From: JAUIET01 sp039111475
Lineage (GTDB): Bacteria; Pseudomonadota; Gammaproteobacteria; Pseudomonadales; JAUIET01
NCBI GenBank assembly: GCA_039111475.1
Contig: JBCCIP010000015.1
Span: forward strand, 48,351 to 112,350
DNA: 64,000 bases
Reading direction: 5' to 3'
Every line of letters starts with the position of its first letter. Position 1 is the first letter of the stretch. Below the pieces are notes generated by a model. It saw only the letters and a program-made list of their open reading frames with translations, ran no database searches and was not told the origin of the DNA. The position numbers and the translations under genes were made by a program. Positions 44,657 to 54,248 of the stretch are shown one piece after another.

Positions 44657-47185
44657 ATGTTTAAAACACCATTGCGCCTGATGTGCGTGCTTGTCGCCAG
44701 CAGCGTCTATTCGACAGGGTCCATTGCCCAAACGGAAGACGTAATTCTGGAAGAGACCGTAACGGTCGGTAGTCGTGGCAAGCCACGTTCCGTAACAGAC
44801 TCACCTGCTCCCATTGACGTATTTAGTGGAAGTGATTTCAGCAACCAAGGTGATACAGACGTAAACAACCTGCTTAGAAACGCTGTACCTTCTTATAACG
44901 TTAACGACCAACCTATTAGTGATGCAGCTACGCTGGTTCGCCCAGCGAACTTGCGCGGCCTGGCACCAGACCACACCTTGCTACTGGTGAACGGAAAACG
45001 TCGCCATCGCGCTTCAGTTATCACCTGGCTTGGTAACGGTATCTCAAACGGTTCACAAGGCCCAGACACAGCCGCCATTCCCGCACTGGCGTTACAATCT
45101 GTTGAAGTTCTTCGTGACGGCGCGGCAGCACAGTACGGTTCGGATGCGATTGCTGGTGTTATGAACTTCAATCTCAAGAACGCCAACGAAGGCGGCACGA
45201 TTGAAGTGCGCTACGGCCAGTACTCAGAAGGCGACGGCGAACAATTCACAGTCGCCGGCAATATCGGTCTCCCATTGGGTCAAAACGGCTTCTTGAACCT
45301 TACTGGCGAATACGGCAACTCAGATCCAACCAGCCGATCCGAACAGCGTGCTGACGCGCAAGCGTTGATTGACGCTGGCTACCAGGGGGTACCTGTACCT
45401 GCCATGATTTGGGGTCGTCCAATTGTTGATGACGACATTAAGTTGTGGGCAAACTTCGGCTTCGACCTTGGCGGCGGCACCGAGATTTACGGCCACGCTA
45501 ACTACAACAGCAAAACAGTTGATGGCGGCTTCTTCTACAGAAACCCGACCAATCGTGGCGCTGTTTATAGCAATGACGGCGGTGCAACACTTTTGATTGG
45601 CGATCTTACTCCAGGCGCTGGCACAACTTGCCCGGTGGTAGGCTTTGAAGCTGATGGAGTTACTCCTGAAGCGGTGGCCTTTGCACAAGTTGTCGCAGAC
45701 CCTGAGTGTTTCTCATTCCAGGAAACTATTCCAGGAGGTTTTACTCCACGCTTTGGCGGTGACGTAACTGATATCTCTTTCCTGGCTGGTTTGCGCGGCG
45801 AAACAGAAGGTGGGTTGTCCTGGGACGTAAGTGCCTATTACGGCAGCAACGAAGCTGACTTCTTCATCAACAATACCGTGAATGCCAGTCTTGGGCCGGA
45901 TACGCCTCGTGACTTCGACCCAGGCCTTTATGAGCAAACTGATACCAGCTTGAACGCTGATTTTAGTTACGCGATCAGTGAGACCGTGAACCTGGGCTTC
46001 GGCGCGGAATATCGCGTTGAGGAATTCACCATTGGACCGGGCCAGGTAGAATCATTCACGGCGGGTCCGTTGGCTGATCAGGGCTTCAGCACGTCCTCTA
46101 ATGGCTTTCCCGGTTTTCCGGCTGTAACGTCTGGCTCTTTTGACCGGTCCAACTATGCGGCATATTTGGATGCAGAATGGGATGCTACTGAAGATTTACT
46201 ATTGCAAGCAGCTATTCGTTTTGAAGACTTTGAAGATTTTGGTACAACAACAAACTTCAAACTTGGTGCGAACTACCACGTCACCGATAACTTCGGTGTT
46301 CGTGCTACTTACAGCACGGGCTTCAAAGCGCCAACGCCTGGCCAGTCCAACGCGTCGAACACATCGACTGAATTAACCGGTGGTGTTCTGGTTAACAACG
46401 GCACCATTCCAGCGACCAACCCGGTTGCTTTGGCCAATGGCAGTCGACCTCTGGAAGCTGAAGAATCGACTAACATTGCACTTGGTGTGTTTTTCGCTGT
46501 GGGTAACTTCGACATAACCATTGACTACTTCGACATTGACGTTGAAGACCGTATTAACCTGTCTTCTGAAGTAGTTCTGACACCAGCTCAGATTGCGCAG
46601 CTAATTGCTGACAACGTGCCTGGTGCGGGTGACCTCACTCAATTCCGTTTCTTCAGCAACGATTTCGACACCAACACAAGTGGTGTTGACGTCATTGTCT
46701 CTACCAGCACAGACTGGTTAGGTGGAACAACTGATTGGAACCTGGCGTTCAACCACACAACAACTGATGTTGAGCGGTTTAACCCTGCGACTATTGGTGC
46801 TTTGCGTCTTCGTCAAATTGAAGAAACAACGCCTGATACTCGCTGGAACCTGTCTGGTAACCACAGAATTGGGGCTTTCCGCTTCCTGGCTCGAGTCAGC
46901 TTTTACGATGAGTGGTTCGACAGCTTTGAGAACGACGTATTTGGCAGCGACGCAGTCTTTGACTCTGAGTATCTTTTGGATCTTGAAGCCGCCTACGATA
47001 TCAATGAAAACTCCTCGATCTTGATTGGCGGCAGCAACGTACTGGATAATAACGGTCAGAAGGCAACCGATGTAAATAATATTGGCTCCAACTCAGCGTT
47101 GGTATTGGGTAACACCTACAGTCAGTATTCACCATTCGGTATCAGCGGTGCTTACTGGTATGCGCGATATCAGTACAACTTCTAA
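44657..47185 (+). CDS. TonB-dependent outer-membrane receptor
   Basis: The start is ATG 44657, preceded by AGAGGA and followed by a signal peptide (MFKTPLRLMCVLVASSVYST, ending near IAQ). The 842-residue protein has a possible TonB box/early plug (LEETVTVGSRGKPRSVTDSP), a plug domain with LRGLAPDHTLLLVNGKRRH and VEVLRDGAAAQYGSDAIAGV, and a 22-strand barrel whose last strand ends YWYARYQYNF with a terminal Phe for Bam recognition. The substrate is unknown. The upstream exported peptidase and amidohydrolase suggest a peptide- or amide-type nutrient rather than iron. A strong terminator follows. Confidence 0.95.
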   Translation: MFKTPLRLMCVLVASSVYSTGSIAQTEDVILEETVTVGSRGKPRSVTDSPAPIDVFSGSDFSNQGDTDVNNLLRNAVPSYNVNDQPISDAATLVRPANLRGLAPDHTLLLVNGKRRHRASVITWLGNGISNGSQGPDTAAIPALALQSVEVLRDGAAAQYGSDAIAGVMNFNLKNANEGGTIEVRYGQYSEGDGEQFTVAGNIGLPLGQNGFLNLTGEYGNSDPTSRSEQRADAQALIDAGYQGVPVPAMIWGRPIVDDDIKLWANFGFDLGGGTEIYGHANYNSKTVDGGFFYRNPTNRGAVYSNDGGATLLIGDLTPGAGTTCPVVGFEADGVTPEAVAFAQVVADPECFSFQETIPGGFTPRFGGDVTDISFLAGLRGETEGGLSWDVSAYYGSNEADFFINNTVNASLGPDTPRDFDPGLYEQTDTSLNADFSYAISETVNLGFGAEYRVEEFTIGPGQVESFTAGPLADQGFSTSSNGFPGFPAVTSGSFDRSNYAAYLDAEWDATEDLLLQAAIRFEDFEDFGTTTNFKLGANYHVTDNFGVRATYSTGFKAPTPGQSNASNTSTELTGGVLVNNGTIPATNPVALANGSRPLEAEESTNIALGVFFAVGNFDITIDYFDIDVEDRINLSSEVVLTPAQIAQLIADNVPGAGDLTQFRFFSNDFDTNTSGVDVIVSTSTDWLGGTTDWNLAFNHTTTDVERFNPATIGALRLRQIEETTPDTRWNLSGNHRIGAFRFLARVSFYDEWFDSFENDVFGSDAVFDSEYLLDLEAAYDINENSSILIGGSNVLDNNGQKATDVNNIGSNSALVLGNTYSQYSPFGISGAYWYARYQYNF

Positions 47186-47205
47186 TGCTTTAGAAGCTGT
47201 TATCG

Positions 47206-47233
47206 AAAAGGGGCGCATCTTGCGCCCCTTTTT
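47206..47233 (+). terminator. Rho-independent terminator after TonB receptor
   Basis: AAAAGGGGCGCA (47206-47217) and TGCGCCCCTTTT (47221-47232) form a perfect 12-bp stem with a 3-base loop, followed by TT. It lies 20 bases after the receptor stop codon. Confidence 0.9.
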
Positions 47234-47253
47234 CGTTTTGCGAGGAGCAATTC

Positions 47254-47802
47254 ATGCAGCCCGACTTTACCCACCGTATAGCGAATGAGTCAGACATACC
47301 CGCCATCATTGAATTAATGCGCGCCGCCATCGCGGAAAACATGAGGGCGTTTCTTTCACCTGCAGAAATTGAAGCCGCACTGGAGACAATGGGTATTGAT
47401 CATTCCTTGATTCAAGATGGTACCTATTTCGTCATTGAAACAACCCAACAGACCGACACCCTACTGGTAGGTTGTGGTGGCTGGGGTAAGCGCAAGACCC
47501 TCTATGGCGGCGATCACACCGCTGGCAGAAATGACAGCCTTAGCGACCCCAACAAAGACCCCGCGCGAATTCGAGCAATGTATACCCACCCCGAATGGAC
47601 TCGTTGCGGCATCGGCACTTTACTTCTAGACCTTGGCGAAGCCGCGGCGCGCGACGCGGGTTTTAAAACCATCGAATTAGGCTCAACCGTACCAGGAGAA
47701 CCTTTGTACCTTTCGCGTGGTTACGTTGAGATTGAACGCAACACTCAGATTGCTGCTAACGGTGCCGAAAATACAATTATCAAAATGAGAAAAAGTCTGT
47801 AA
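47254..47802 (+). CDS. GNAT family N-acetyltransferase
   Basis: This 182-residue protein starts at ATG 47254 with a good ribosome site (CGAGGAGC). The acetyl-CoA binding motif A region is RAMYTHPEWTRCGIGTLLLDLGEAAARDAGF, followed by FKTIELGSTVPGEPLYLSRGY for motif B. The acceptor cannot be predicted. It sits between the receptor terminator and an SDR gene, and is possibly cotranscribed with the latter. Confidence 0.9.
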   Translation: MQPDFTHRIANESDIPAIIELMRAAIAENMRAFLSPAEIEAALETMGIDHSLIQDGTYFVIETTQQTDTLLVGCGGWGKRKTLYGGDHTAGRNDSLSDPNKDPARIRAMYTHPEWTRCGIGTLLLDLGEAAARDAGFKTIELGSTVPGEPLYLSRGYVEIERNTQIAANGAENTIIKMRKSL

Positions 47803-47839
47803 GCTTGAAATCGATTCATGCCCATTGGACGTTTGCCGA

Positions 47840-48586
47840 ATGAATAAAGTCGCTATCGTAACTGGCGCCAGTAGAGGCATTGGTGCCGCGACAGCGCTCC
47901 GCCTGGCTGCGGATGGCTACGACGTATGCATCAACTATTTATCCAATGAGTCTGCAGCGCTGGAAATACACGAAAGTATCATTCGTCACGGCGTAAGATG
48001 TATTTATGTGCAAGCAGATATAGCAATCGAAGCTGATGTAGCCCGCTTGTTCGACACCGTGGATCAACGTCTGGGCACACCTTATGCCTTAGTGAACAAT
48101 GCCGGTATTCTTTTCCAGCAGTGCCGTGTTAGCGAGTTGAATGCCGAAAGAATTAATGCCGTGTTAGCCACCAATGTCACAGGGTATTTTCTGTGTTGTA
48201 AACAAGCGGTTACGCGTATGTCTACGAAACGCGGTGGCTATGGTGGCGTTATCGTGAACGTTTCGTCTGCAGCGTCAAGGTTGGGTTCCGCGGGCGAATA
48301 CGTGGATTATGCTGCATCCAAAGGCGCGGTAGATACCCTCACTATTGGCTTGGCCAACGAAGTAGCAGATGAAGGCATACGCGTAAACGGCGTTCGACCA
48401 GGCTTCATCTATACCGACATGCACAGCTCCGGTGGTGAGCCGAACCGGGTCAACCGCCTAAAACACTCGCTGCCAATCAAACGCGGCGGCAAACCAGAAG
48501 AAGTTGCCGCGGCTATTGCATGGTTGGTATCGGATGCGTCCAGTTACACGACCGGATCGTTCATTGAGGTTTCCGGCGGGCGATGA
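47840..48586 (+). CDS. SDR family oxidoreductase (FabG-like)
   Basis: The start is ATG 47840 (MNKVAIVTGASRGIGAATALRL). The 248-residue classical SDR has the cofactor loop TGASRGIGA, NNAG, the catalytic Ser region NVSSAASRLGS, and Y-x3-K in VDYAASKGAVD, followed by RVNGVRPGFIYTDMH. The charge pattern does not decide between NAD and NADP. It is typical of 3-oxoacyl-ACP reductase-like or sugar/glucose dehydrogenase-like SDRs; the substrate is unknown. Confidence 0.92.
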   Translation: MNKVAIVTGASRGIGAATALRLAADGYDVCINYLSNESAALEIHESIIRHGVRCIYVQADIAIEADVARLFDTVDQRLGTPYALVNNAGILFQQCRVSELNAERINAVLATNVTGYFLCCKQAVTRMSTKRGGYGGVIVNVSSAASRLGSAGEYVDYAASKGAVDTLTIGLANEVADEGIRVNGVRPGFIYTDMHSSGGEPNRVNRLKHSLPIKRGGKPEEVAAAIAWLVSDASSYTTGSFIEVSGGR

Positions 48587-48616
48587 GACCGGGCTCCCTC
48601 ATTGAACCAATTGATG

Positions 48617-50566
48617 CTACTGCATACGACTGAACAACTTCTCTACTTCACTGTGGTCTAATCCACCGTCACCATTGGTGTCAACAAAACGCCATTTCTT
48701 TCCAATGCGTTCCACCATTCGTGCTGGAAGCTCTTGTTTCGAGGCTTTTCCATCAAAGTCTTGATCGATAACACCCAGGAACTGGGCCGCATCCGAACGA
48801 AGGTCATCATGAATCGGCGCGATTGCCAGTTCATCTGCCCACGCGTAACTAACAGAGCCGTACAGCATTTCCTGCGCGCTTTGCAAACCCCAGGTAACAA
48901 CTTGCTCCGGATCAGGATTGCCCGGATTATTGCTTGAATTGTCGTACACGGTGCGGTGAATCATGCGGGTGCCAGCAGGCACCCTTTTAGGTTGCTCGAA
49001 ACTGTAGGTTCGTTGCCAATTAAAGTCGTAATTTGGCACGGACAAAATCAGCTCCTCTTGCCCATCGGGATACAGCAGTTTAAACACCGAGCTTTTTCCG
49101 CGATAGTGTGAATGCGGTGTTAAGGCATAGATCACGGCATCGTGGTAGAAACGGAATGATGCGGCTTCTTCATGGGCAGCCGCGTGCGCGGGAATCTCCA
49201 GCCGCGTATTCACAATCACTTCCTGACGCAGGAACTGCCTGGGCGGCTCATCAGCAAAGTATAAGCCTACACGAGTGACATCAGTGGCTTCACGACCATA
49301 AGGCGTGTAGTGCATCTGCAGCGAGTAGAACGCATCTTTCGGCACGAATACACCAGTGCCTTCCGGCATGTGCGCACTTTCGTTTCCCGGTGCATAGCCC
49401 ATGATGTAGTTGTCAAACACTTCCGAGGTCTGCGACTCGCCAGGATCAGGTAGCTCGGTATTTGCCCCCATTAACACATGATGAACTGCCTTGGGGTCAC
49501 CGGGTATAACCGTAGCAGCAATCACCCAGGCATCACGGCCCAGCGGGTTAGGAATTTGCGGGTATTGATATTCCACTATGCCGGTGGCTGGCACCTTAAA
49601 AGCGGGTACTTCTATAATTAAGTCTGGTTCACCCAGTGTCCATTTGTTGTTCAGGGGCGGTATGTTTTTCAATGGGTCTTCGCCGTTACCACGCGGCGCA
49701 CCGGCTTCTAACCAAGCCATCAAAATGGCAGTTTGCTCATCAGAAAGACCGGCGTCGTGTTGCCATTCACCCACTTCCGGGTCAACGTGCCAAGGCGGCA
49801 TGCGTTTTGTTCTAAGCACTTCGCGAATCATCGGCGCAAATCCCTGAATCATTCGATATTCGGACATTGCCCACGGCGCAATGCCACCTTGCACGTGGCA
49901 GGCGGTGCATTTGTCGATCAGCAAAGGCGCGATTGTTTCGCTATAGCTTATGTCGCTCCCTGACCGCTGGGCAAAATTGATCACGCAGCCCGGTCCATTG
50001 TTTTCAGCGAATGCTGGCGTATCGCCTGCAATCAGCTGATCCAGTACCTCGCGCACATAGCGATTACTGGCTTCTTTTTTCTGGCGTTCAAAGTGAACAC
50101 GATCATTCAGCGCACCTCGATATACGATCTGCCATGTTTTTGGATCAATCACAAGCACTTCGCCAGTGCGAGTCAGCTTCAGTGAGCGACCTATGTCTTG
50201 CGTGGCATCATCAAGAATCGAAAAATCAAGGCCCCATTGTTCCGCTTCGTTCACGATACTTGTTCGGTCGTCTTGCAGATTACTGTTGATCATCCACACT
50301 GGCACACCGTGATCAGCGTAATCATCACGCAATGCGCGGTAATCCGGCAGCAGCGAACGGATTATCTGACAGCCATTGCCGTGCACAATCAGCACGATGG
50401 CCGGCGCGTCTTTGTGGTAATGCATCTGCTGCGCTTTGCCGTGTTGATCTAGCAAAACAAAGTCATCCACACCTTGTGCGCTGGCTTTGGTCAATTGAGG
50501 CAAGATAGATAGTAAAAGCAATGCCACGCAGAACAGAGATGAGCGAAAGAAAACCACTGGGAACAT
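48617..50566 (-). CDS. Redoxin / cytochrome c / copper type II monooxygenase-like fusion with EF-hands
   Basis: The start is ATG 50566 with GAAGG upstream and a signal peptide (FFRSSLFCVALLLLSILPQ). The 649-residue exported protein has several domains. Residues about 32-180 form a thioredoxin/redoxin fold with a single Cys (GNGC66). A c-type heme site C220-T-A-C223-H224 follows with a distal Met in KRMPPW. Residues about 310-590 form a copper type II ascorbate-dependent monooxygenase-like region with H362-H363, H399, H419 and HSH 485-487. Two C-terminal EF-hands lie at 601-612 (DQDFDGKASKQE) and 629-640 (DTNGDGGLDHSE). Such proteins are probably periplasmic oxidases whose heme feeds or drains copper chemistry; the substrate is unknown. 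Confidence 0.85.
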   Translation of the reverse strand: MFPVVFFRSSLFCVALLLLSILPQLTKASAQGVDDFVLLDQHGKAQQMHYHKDAPAIVLIVHGNGCQIIRSLLPDYRALRDDYADHGVPVWMINSNLQDDRTSIVNEAEQWGLDFSILDDATQDIGRSLKLTRTGEVLVIDPKTWQIVYRGALNDRVHFERQKKEASNRYVREVLDQLIAGDTPAFAENNGPGCVINFAQRSGSDISYSETIAPLLIDKCTACHVQGGIAPWAMSEYRMIQGFAPMIREVLRTKRMPPWHVDPEVGEWQHDAGLSDEQTAILMAWLEAGAPRGNGEDPLKNIPPLNNKWTLGEPDLIIEVPAFKVPATGIVEYQYPQIPNPLGRDAWVIAATVIPGDPKAVHHVLMGANTELPDPGESQTSEVFDNYIMGYAPGNESAHMPEGTGVFVPKDAFYSLQMHYTPYGREATDVTRVGLYFADEPPRQFLRQEVIVNTRLEIPAHAAAHEEAASFRFYHDAVIYALTPHSHYRGKSSVFKLLYPDGQEELILSVPNYDFNWQRTYSFEQPKRVPAGTRMIHRTVYDNSSNNPGNPDPEQVVTWGLQSAQEMLYGSVSYAWADELAIAPIHDDLRSDAAQFLGVIDQDFDGKASKQELPARMVERIGKKWRFVDTNGDGGLDHSEVEKLFSRMQ

Positions 50567-50737
50567 GTTGCAACCTTCAAGCGTATACCTGATCATTTTA
50601 GCATGTCGGCGTGGCTCACGATGTGCAGTCTTACAAGCTAGGCCGGCTGGATATTTGGTGGATTCGTGCGCGCGCACTGAAGTGAATTATTATTGCAGTC
50701 AATAACAGCCGCTATCGCATTGAAAAAGAGAAAATTA

Positions 50738-51277
50738 ATGGCAAATACAGACAGCTACGGCAAATTCGATAAGTTCATTCACTGGCTTATGGCCATCAAT
50801 ATCTTCGCCACCTTGGTGTTTGCCTACGGGATGTCAGACCTGCCGTTTGAACTCAAGTCACATGAGTACGGTCAGCATGGTGCGTCTGTGACCACCATTG
50901 CTATTTGCATTCTGATCAGGGCATTGTGGCGTGCCCGACAGGGGTTTCCAACCTTACCGGCGTCAATGACTGATGGTCAGAAATTGGCAGCCAAAGCTGT
51001 GCACTACGGCCTCTATATGTGCATCTTTCTGCAAGTGGGCATTGGAGTACTGCTGGCGTCTACAACTGAGCAAGACTTTATCGCTCTGGGTTACAACATA
51101 AACTACAGTGGTTTTAATCTGGTCGCCGATGATGCCTACAGCACATTACTTACCTTACATAAAATTGTGTACTGGGTAATCATAGGACTACTGGTACTGC
51201 ACATTGGCGCCGCACTAAAGCATCACTTTGTCGATAAAGACAATGTGCTGCGACGTATGCTGCCGTTCGGCAAATAG
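50738..51277 (+). CDS. Cytochrome b561 family protein
   Basis: The start is ATG 50738 (MANTDSYGKFDKFIHWLMAIN). The 179-residue protein has four membrane spans and the heme-ligating histidines expected for the bacterial cytochrome b561/YodB family (FIHW, QHG, VHYGLYM, LHKIVYW ... LVLHIGAALKHHFV). It moves electrons between the quinone pool and a periplasmic acceptor. It is divergent from the redoxin/cytochrome c/monooxygenase gene and may be its electron partner. Confidence 0.92.
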   Translation: MANTDSYGKFDKFIHWLMAINIFATLVFAYGMSDLPFELKSHEYGQHGASVTTIAICILIRALWRARQGFPTLPASMTDGQKLAAKAVHYGLYMCIFLQVGIGVLLASTTEQDFIALGYNINYSGFNLVADDAYSTLLTLHKIVYWVIIGLLVLHIGAALKHHFVDKDNVLRRMLPFGK

Positions 51278-51345
51278 ATCAGCGCACGCATGCAATGACC
51301 TGCAGATAAAGACCAATCGCTAAACCGGCATTTGCTCACAGCACA

Positions 51346-51837
51346 CTAAGGGTTGGCTGCTATGTACTTAGGTAAGTCCTTCTGCAGAATGCCGGTAAAC
51401 ATTCTTACCATTATGGGCTTACCCAGCTTCACAAAGTACTTACCCAGACCTTTGGGTTCCATCACCACAATCCAGGTTAAGTGGCAGCGACCATCACCAA
51501 GGTCTTTCACAATATAATCTTCACCGAAAACGTCAATATTATTTTTGTTCGCGCCGGCAAACTTAAACGTCATACGTGAACCGCGCTCCCAGGCAATGAA
51601 TTCTTCATAGCCCTCCAGATTACCTTTCATGTACACGGTGCGGGTTGTTCCCACGCCATAAGGTTTAGGTGAAGTCCACTCTACTCGCTGAATAGCGCCT
51701 ACCCATTGCGGCCAGCTTTCTGCGTCTTCGAAAATATCGAACAATTGCCCTGGCGTGCAATTAAGTTCTACTTTGGTTTCAAAACGCAGCTCAGCCGTAT
51801 CGAAATACGCCAGATCAATGTCCTTCATTGTGAACAT
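51346..51837 (-). CDS. SRPBCC (START/polyketide cyclase-like) family protein
   Basis: This 163-residue protein has the helix-grip pattern of SRPBCC proteins: VELNCTPGQLFDIFEDAESWPQWVGAIQRVEW at the start of the fold and a long C-terminal helix (LGKYFVKLGKPIMVRMFTGILQKDL). Members bind hydrophobic ligands such as lipids, sterols or polyketides. It lies 19 bases downstream of the exported methyltransferase-like gene. No catalytic residues can be assigned. Confidence 0.85.
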   Translation of the reverse strand: MFTMKDIDLAYFDTAELRFETKVELNCTPGQLFDIFEDAESWPQWVGAIQRVEWTSPKPYGVGTTRTVYMKGNLEGYEEFIAWERGSRMTFKFAGANKNNIDVFGEDYIVKDLGDGRCHLTWIVVMEPKGLGKYFVKLGKPIMVRMFTGILQKDLPKYIAANP

Positions 51838-51856
51838 GATGTTCTTTCTGGAAAGA

Positions 51857-52630
51857 CTAGGGCTTTCGAAACTTAAGCGTCCAACGGTCAGTGTTTCCGC
51901 TCACACTTCGGCGACCCACTTCATATACCAGCTCGTCATCTGCTCGGTAATGCAGCGGTGAGTAGCCTTCAAACACGAAACCAGCAGCTTGTATCTCGAG
52001 AATGGCTTCTACCGGGTCAAAGCGACGACGATTCTCAGAGCTGAACTCCTGCATGTGCCTACGGGTGTGGTCAACCAGACCGTAAACGCCGCCGCGCTTC
52101 AGGGTTTTGAATACCGATGCGTTGATAGATGCTCGCGAGTCAGCGTCGAAGTTGTGATAGTTGCGAAACGTCAACACCATATCCACGTTCTTTACGTCCA
52201 TGTCGGTGTTGTTGGCAAAGTATAAACGCGCGCCTTCTGGCCTACCCATCTTGGCGTCCTGGGCAAGTACTTTCACTTTGTCAAATCCGTCTAGATCTTT
52301 CAGCGCTTCAGTAACGCGACCAGTGCCGTAGGCAACATAAAGTTGTCCGTTTTCTGCAAGGGTTGGCGCAAGCAAGCGAGTATACCAGCCGCCGCCGGGT
52401 ATCAATTCGATGACGCTCATATCATCGCTCAGGCCGAAGAATTCCAGCGTGTCGATTGGCTTGCGATTTTTGTCCCGCGCCACATCAGCCGCTGGCCGTG
52501 ACTCGGCGTTCATGGCGGCTTCAAGTTTGGCCTTGGTCGCGCTGTGATCATCCGCCGCAGTATTCGCAGTCAAAGACAGCGCGAGAACGCCGAATAGTAA
52601 TGATGAGATGGTGACTCTTAGCGTGTGCAT
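51857..52630 (-). CDS. Exported methyltransferase-like protein
   Basis: The start is ATG 52630, preceded by TTGAGGAATCC. The 257-residue product has a signal peptide (RVTISSLLFGVLALSLTANTAAD) and then a class I methyltransferase-like Rossmann domain (MSVIELIPGGGWYTRLLAPTLAENGQLYVAYG, VDMVLTFRNYHNF). The glycine-rich motif I is present as ELIPGGGWYT. S-adenosylmethionine is not normally available in the periplasm, so these widespread exported homologues may bind another ligand or have lost methyl transfer. It is likely cotranscribed with the SRPBCC gene and perhaps with the PLP decarboxylase upstream. Confidence 0.85.
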   Translation of the reverse strand: MHTLRVTISSLLFGVLALSLTANTAADDHSATKAKLEAAMNAESRPAADVARDKNRKPIDTLEFFGLSDDMSVIELIPGGGWYTRLLAPTLAENGQLYVAYGTGRVTEALKDLDGFDKVKVLAQDAKMGRPEGARLYFANNTDMDVKNVDMVLTFRNYHNFDADSRASINASVFKTLKRGGVYGLVDHTRRHMQEFSSENRRRFDPVEAILEIQAAGFVFEGYSPLHYRADDELVYEVGRRSVSGNTDRWTLKFRKP

Positions 52631-52721
52631 ACTGGATTCCTCAATACAAATAAAAACGAAGACAGCCAGTCTACCGCAAATGGCGGCACGCACGTAACTT
52701 AAAGCCCGGCACTGCGGCCGA

Positions 52722-54200
52722 TTAATGATTGCGCGCCGTCTTACGCGTTTGCCGCGACACCCACCAGCTGATCAGTTTATCCTGCAGGCTAGTACCGTCT
52801 TCACCATTTGTATCTGCCGATAGGTCCATTTCAGCACCACCGGCTCGGTACTGTTCTGAATACATATCCAACACTTTCTTGCGCACCATACCGCGCATAG
52901 GAACGTGTGCAATCATGCCATAAGTAGCCGCGCTTCCCTGCTCACCCAGAGCTGGGTTGGCACGCACTGTATCCACCGCTTTGTTGAGATCTGCAATGTA
53001 ATCGTCAACAACTTTCAAATGCTGCGCCGTGACCATGGCGTGTAAGCCTGAAGGGTACTGGTTTCGGTTAACCTGCCAACCCATGGCGTCCATCTGATCA
53101 CCAACGGCCAGAATATTCAGGTGCGCGCTGGTCGACTGGAACGCAAACAAAGGGCCTTGAGGATTGCCCATCACCTCAAGTTCTGAAATGGCTTCTACGC
53201 CGGCCTTCATTCTAGATACCGCTTCCGACGTGTCATGCGCAAGTTCGAGGTAACCCTGCTTGCCGAATAATTGCAACACGCTCCATGCCGCCGCGTAAGC
53301 ACCACCCGGACGAGTACCCAGTAACGCCGAAGACGCAAACACACCACCGGGCCAGTCTTCGTAAACAAACATCTGGTAGCGCAGATAATCGAGACTGCGA
53401 TAAGTAATCGTGGAGGCGCCTTTTGCGGCATAACCATACTTATGTATGTCGGCTGAGATAGACGTAACACCGGGTACACGATAATCCCACAGTGGCAAAT
53501 CTTCACCGTTCATTTCCATAAACGGAAGAATAAAGCCGCCTACGCAGGCATCCACATGCAGCGGAATAGTGTGTTTTTGAGCAATCTCACCCATTGCTTC
53601 AATAGGGTCTATGGTGCCATGAGGGTATTCTGGCGCACTGCCCAATATCATCACCGTATTGCGGTTAACCATGCGCTTGAGTTTTTTCATATCTGGCGAC
53701 ATGTCTGCCAGCAATGGCACCAGTCGAATCTTTACACCGAAGTACTCTGACGCCTTGAACCAAGCTACGTGAGCTGACGCGGGCATGATCATCTCAGGTC
53801 GCTTGATTCGACGTTTCTTGCGCGCCATATCGCGGTAGGTCTTTACAGCCATCAGACAACTCTCGGTGCCACCGGAGGTAACCACACCACATACCTCTTC
53901 GGTGCCATTCAAAATATCAGCCGTGGCACTGATTACTTCAGACTCCATTTTCTTAAGGCTTTTGAACGCACCAGGGTTAAGCCCATTTTCACTTGCAAAG
54001 CGGTGGTAAGACTCTTTCAGAAAATCTGAATGGTTCTCGTTCAAGTAGTACACCAAACTCCATACCTTGCCTTCTTTAAAATTCGGATCGTGTTCTTTGA
54101 AGGCGTCCAGCTGCGACAAAATGGCGGTGGAATCACACCCCGTGTCTGGCATGGGCTTGTGAGCAGGCGTTTGTTGTGCGGAAGGTTGCGCGTTTTCCAT
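52722..54200 (-). CDS. PLP-dependent decarboxylase, sphingosine-1-phosphate lyase-like
   Basis: This 492-residue fold-type I PLP enzyme has Schiff-base lysine K254 in SADIHKYGYAAKG, D217 in LHVDACVGGF and H144 in ASAHVAW. It also carries the early VVTSGGTESCLMAVK segment. This pattern matches sphingosine-1-phosphate lyase/group II decarboxylases more than glutamate or tyrosine decarboxylase. No N-terminal membrane anchor is present, as in bacterial S1P lyases. It cleaves a phosphorylated long-chain amino alcohol or decarboxylates an amino acid. A sphingolipid-like substrate is possible but not shown by neighbours, except for the lipid-binding-type SRPBCC protein. Confidence 0.88.
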   Translation of the reverse strand: MENAQPSAQQTPAHKPMPDTGCDSTAILSQLDAFKEHDPNFKEGKVWSLVYYLNENHSDFLKESYHRFASENGLNPGAFKSLKKMESEVISATADILNGTEEVCGVVTSGGTESCLMAVKTYRDMARKKRRIKRPEMIMPASAHVAWFKASEYFGVKIRLVPLLADMSPDMKKLKRMVNRNTVMILGSAPEYPHGTIDPIEAMGEIAQKHTIPLHVDACVGGFILPFMEMNGEDLPLWDYRVPGVTSISADIHKYGYAAKGASTITYRSLDYLRYQMFVYEDWPGGVFASSALLGTRPGGAYAAAWSVLQLFGKQGYLELAHDTSEAVSRMKAGVEAISELEVMGNPQGPLFAFQSTSAHLNILAVGDQMDAMGWQVNRNQYPSGLHAMVTAQHLKVVDDYIADLNKAVDTVRANPALGEQGSAATYGMIAHVPMRGMVRKKVLDMYSEQYRAGGAEMDLSADTNGEDGTSLQDKLISWWVSRQTRKTARNH

Positions 54201-54248
54201 CTGTGGCCTCTAAGCAATGTAACCGCGACTGGCTACTAAAGTGGACAG

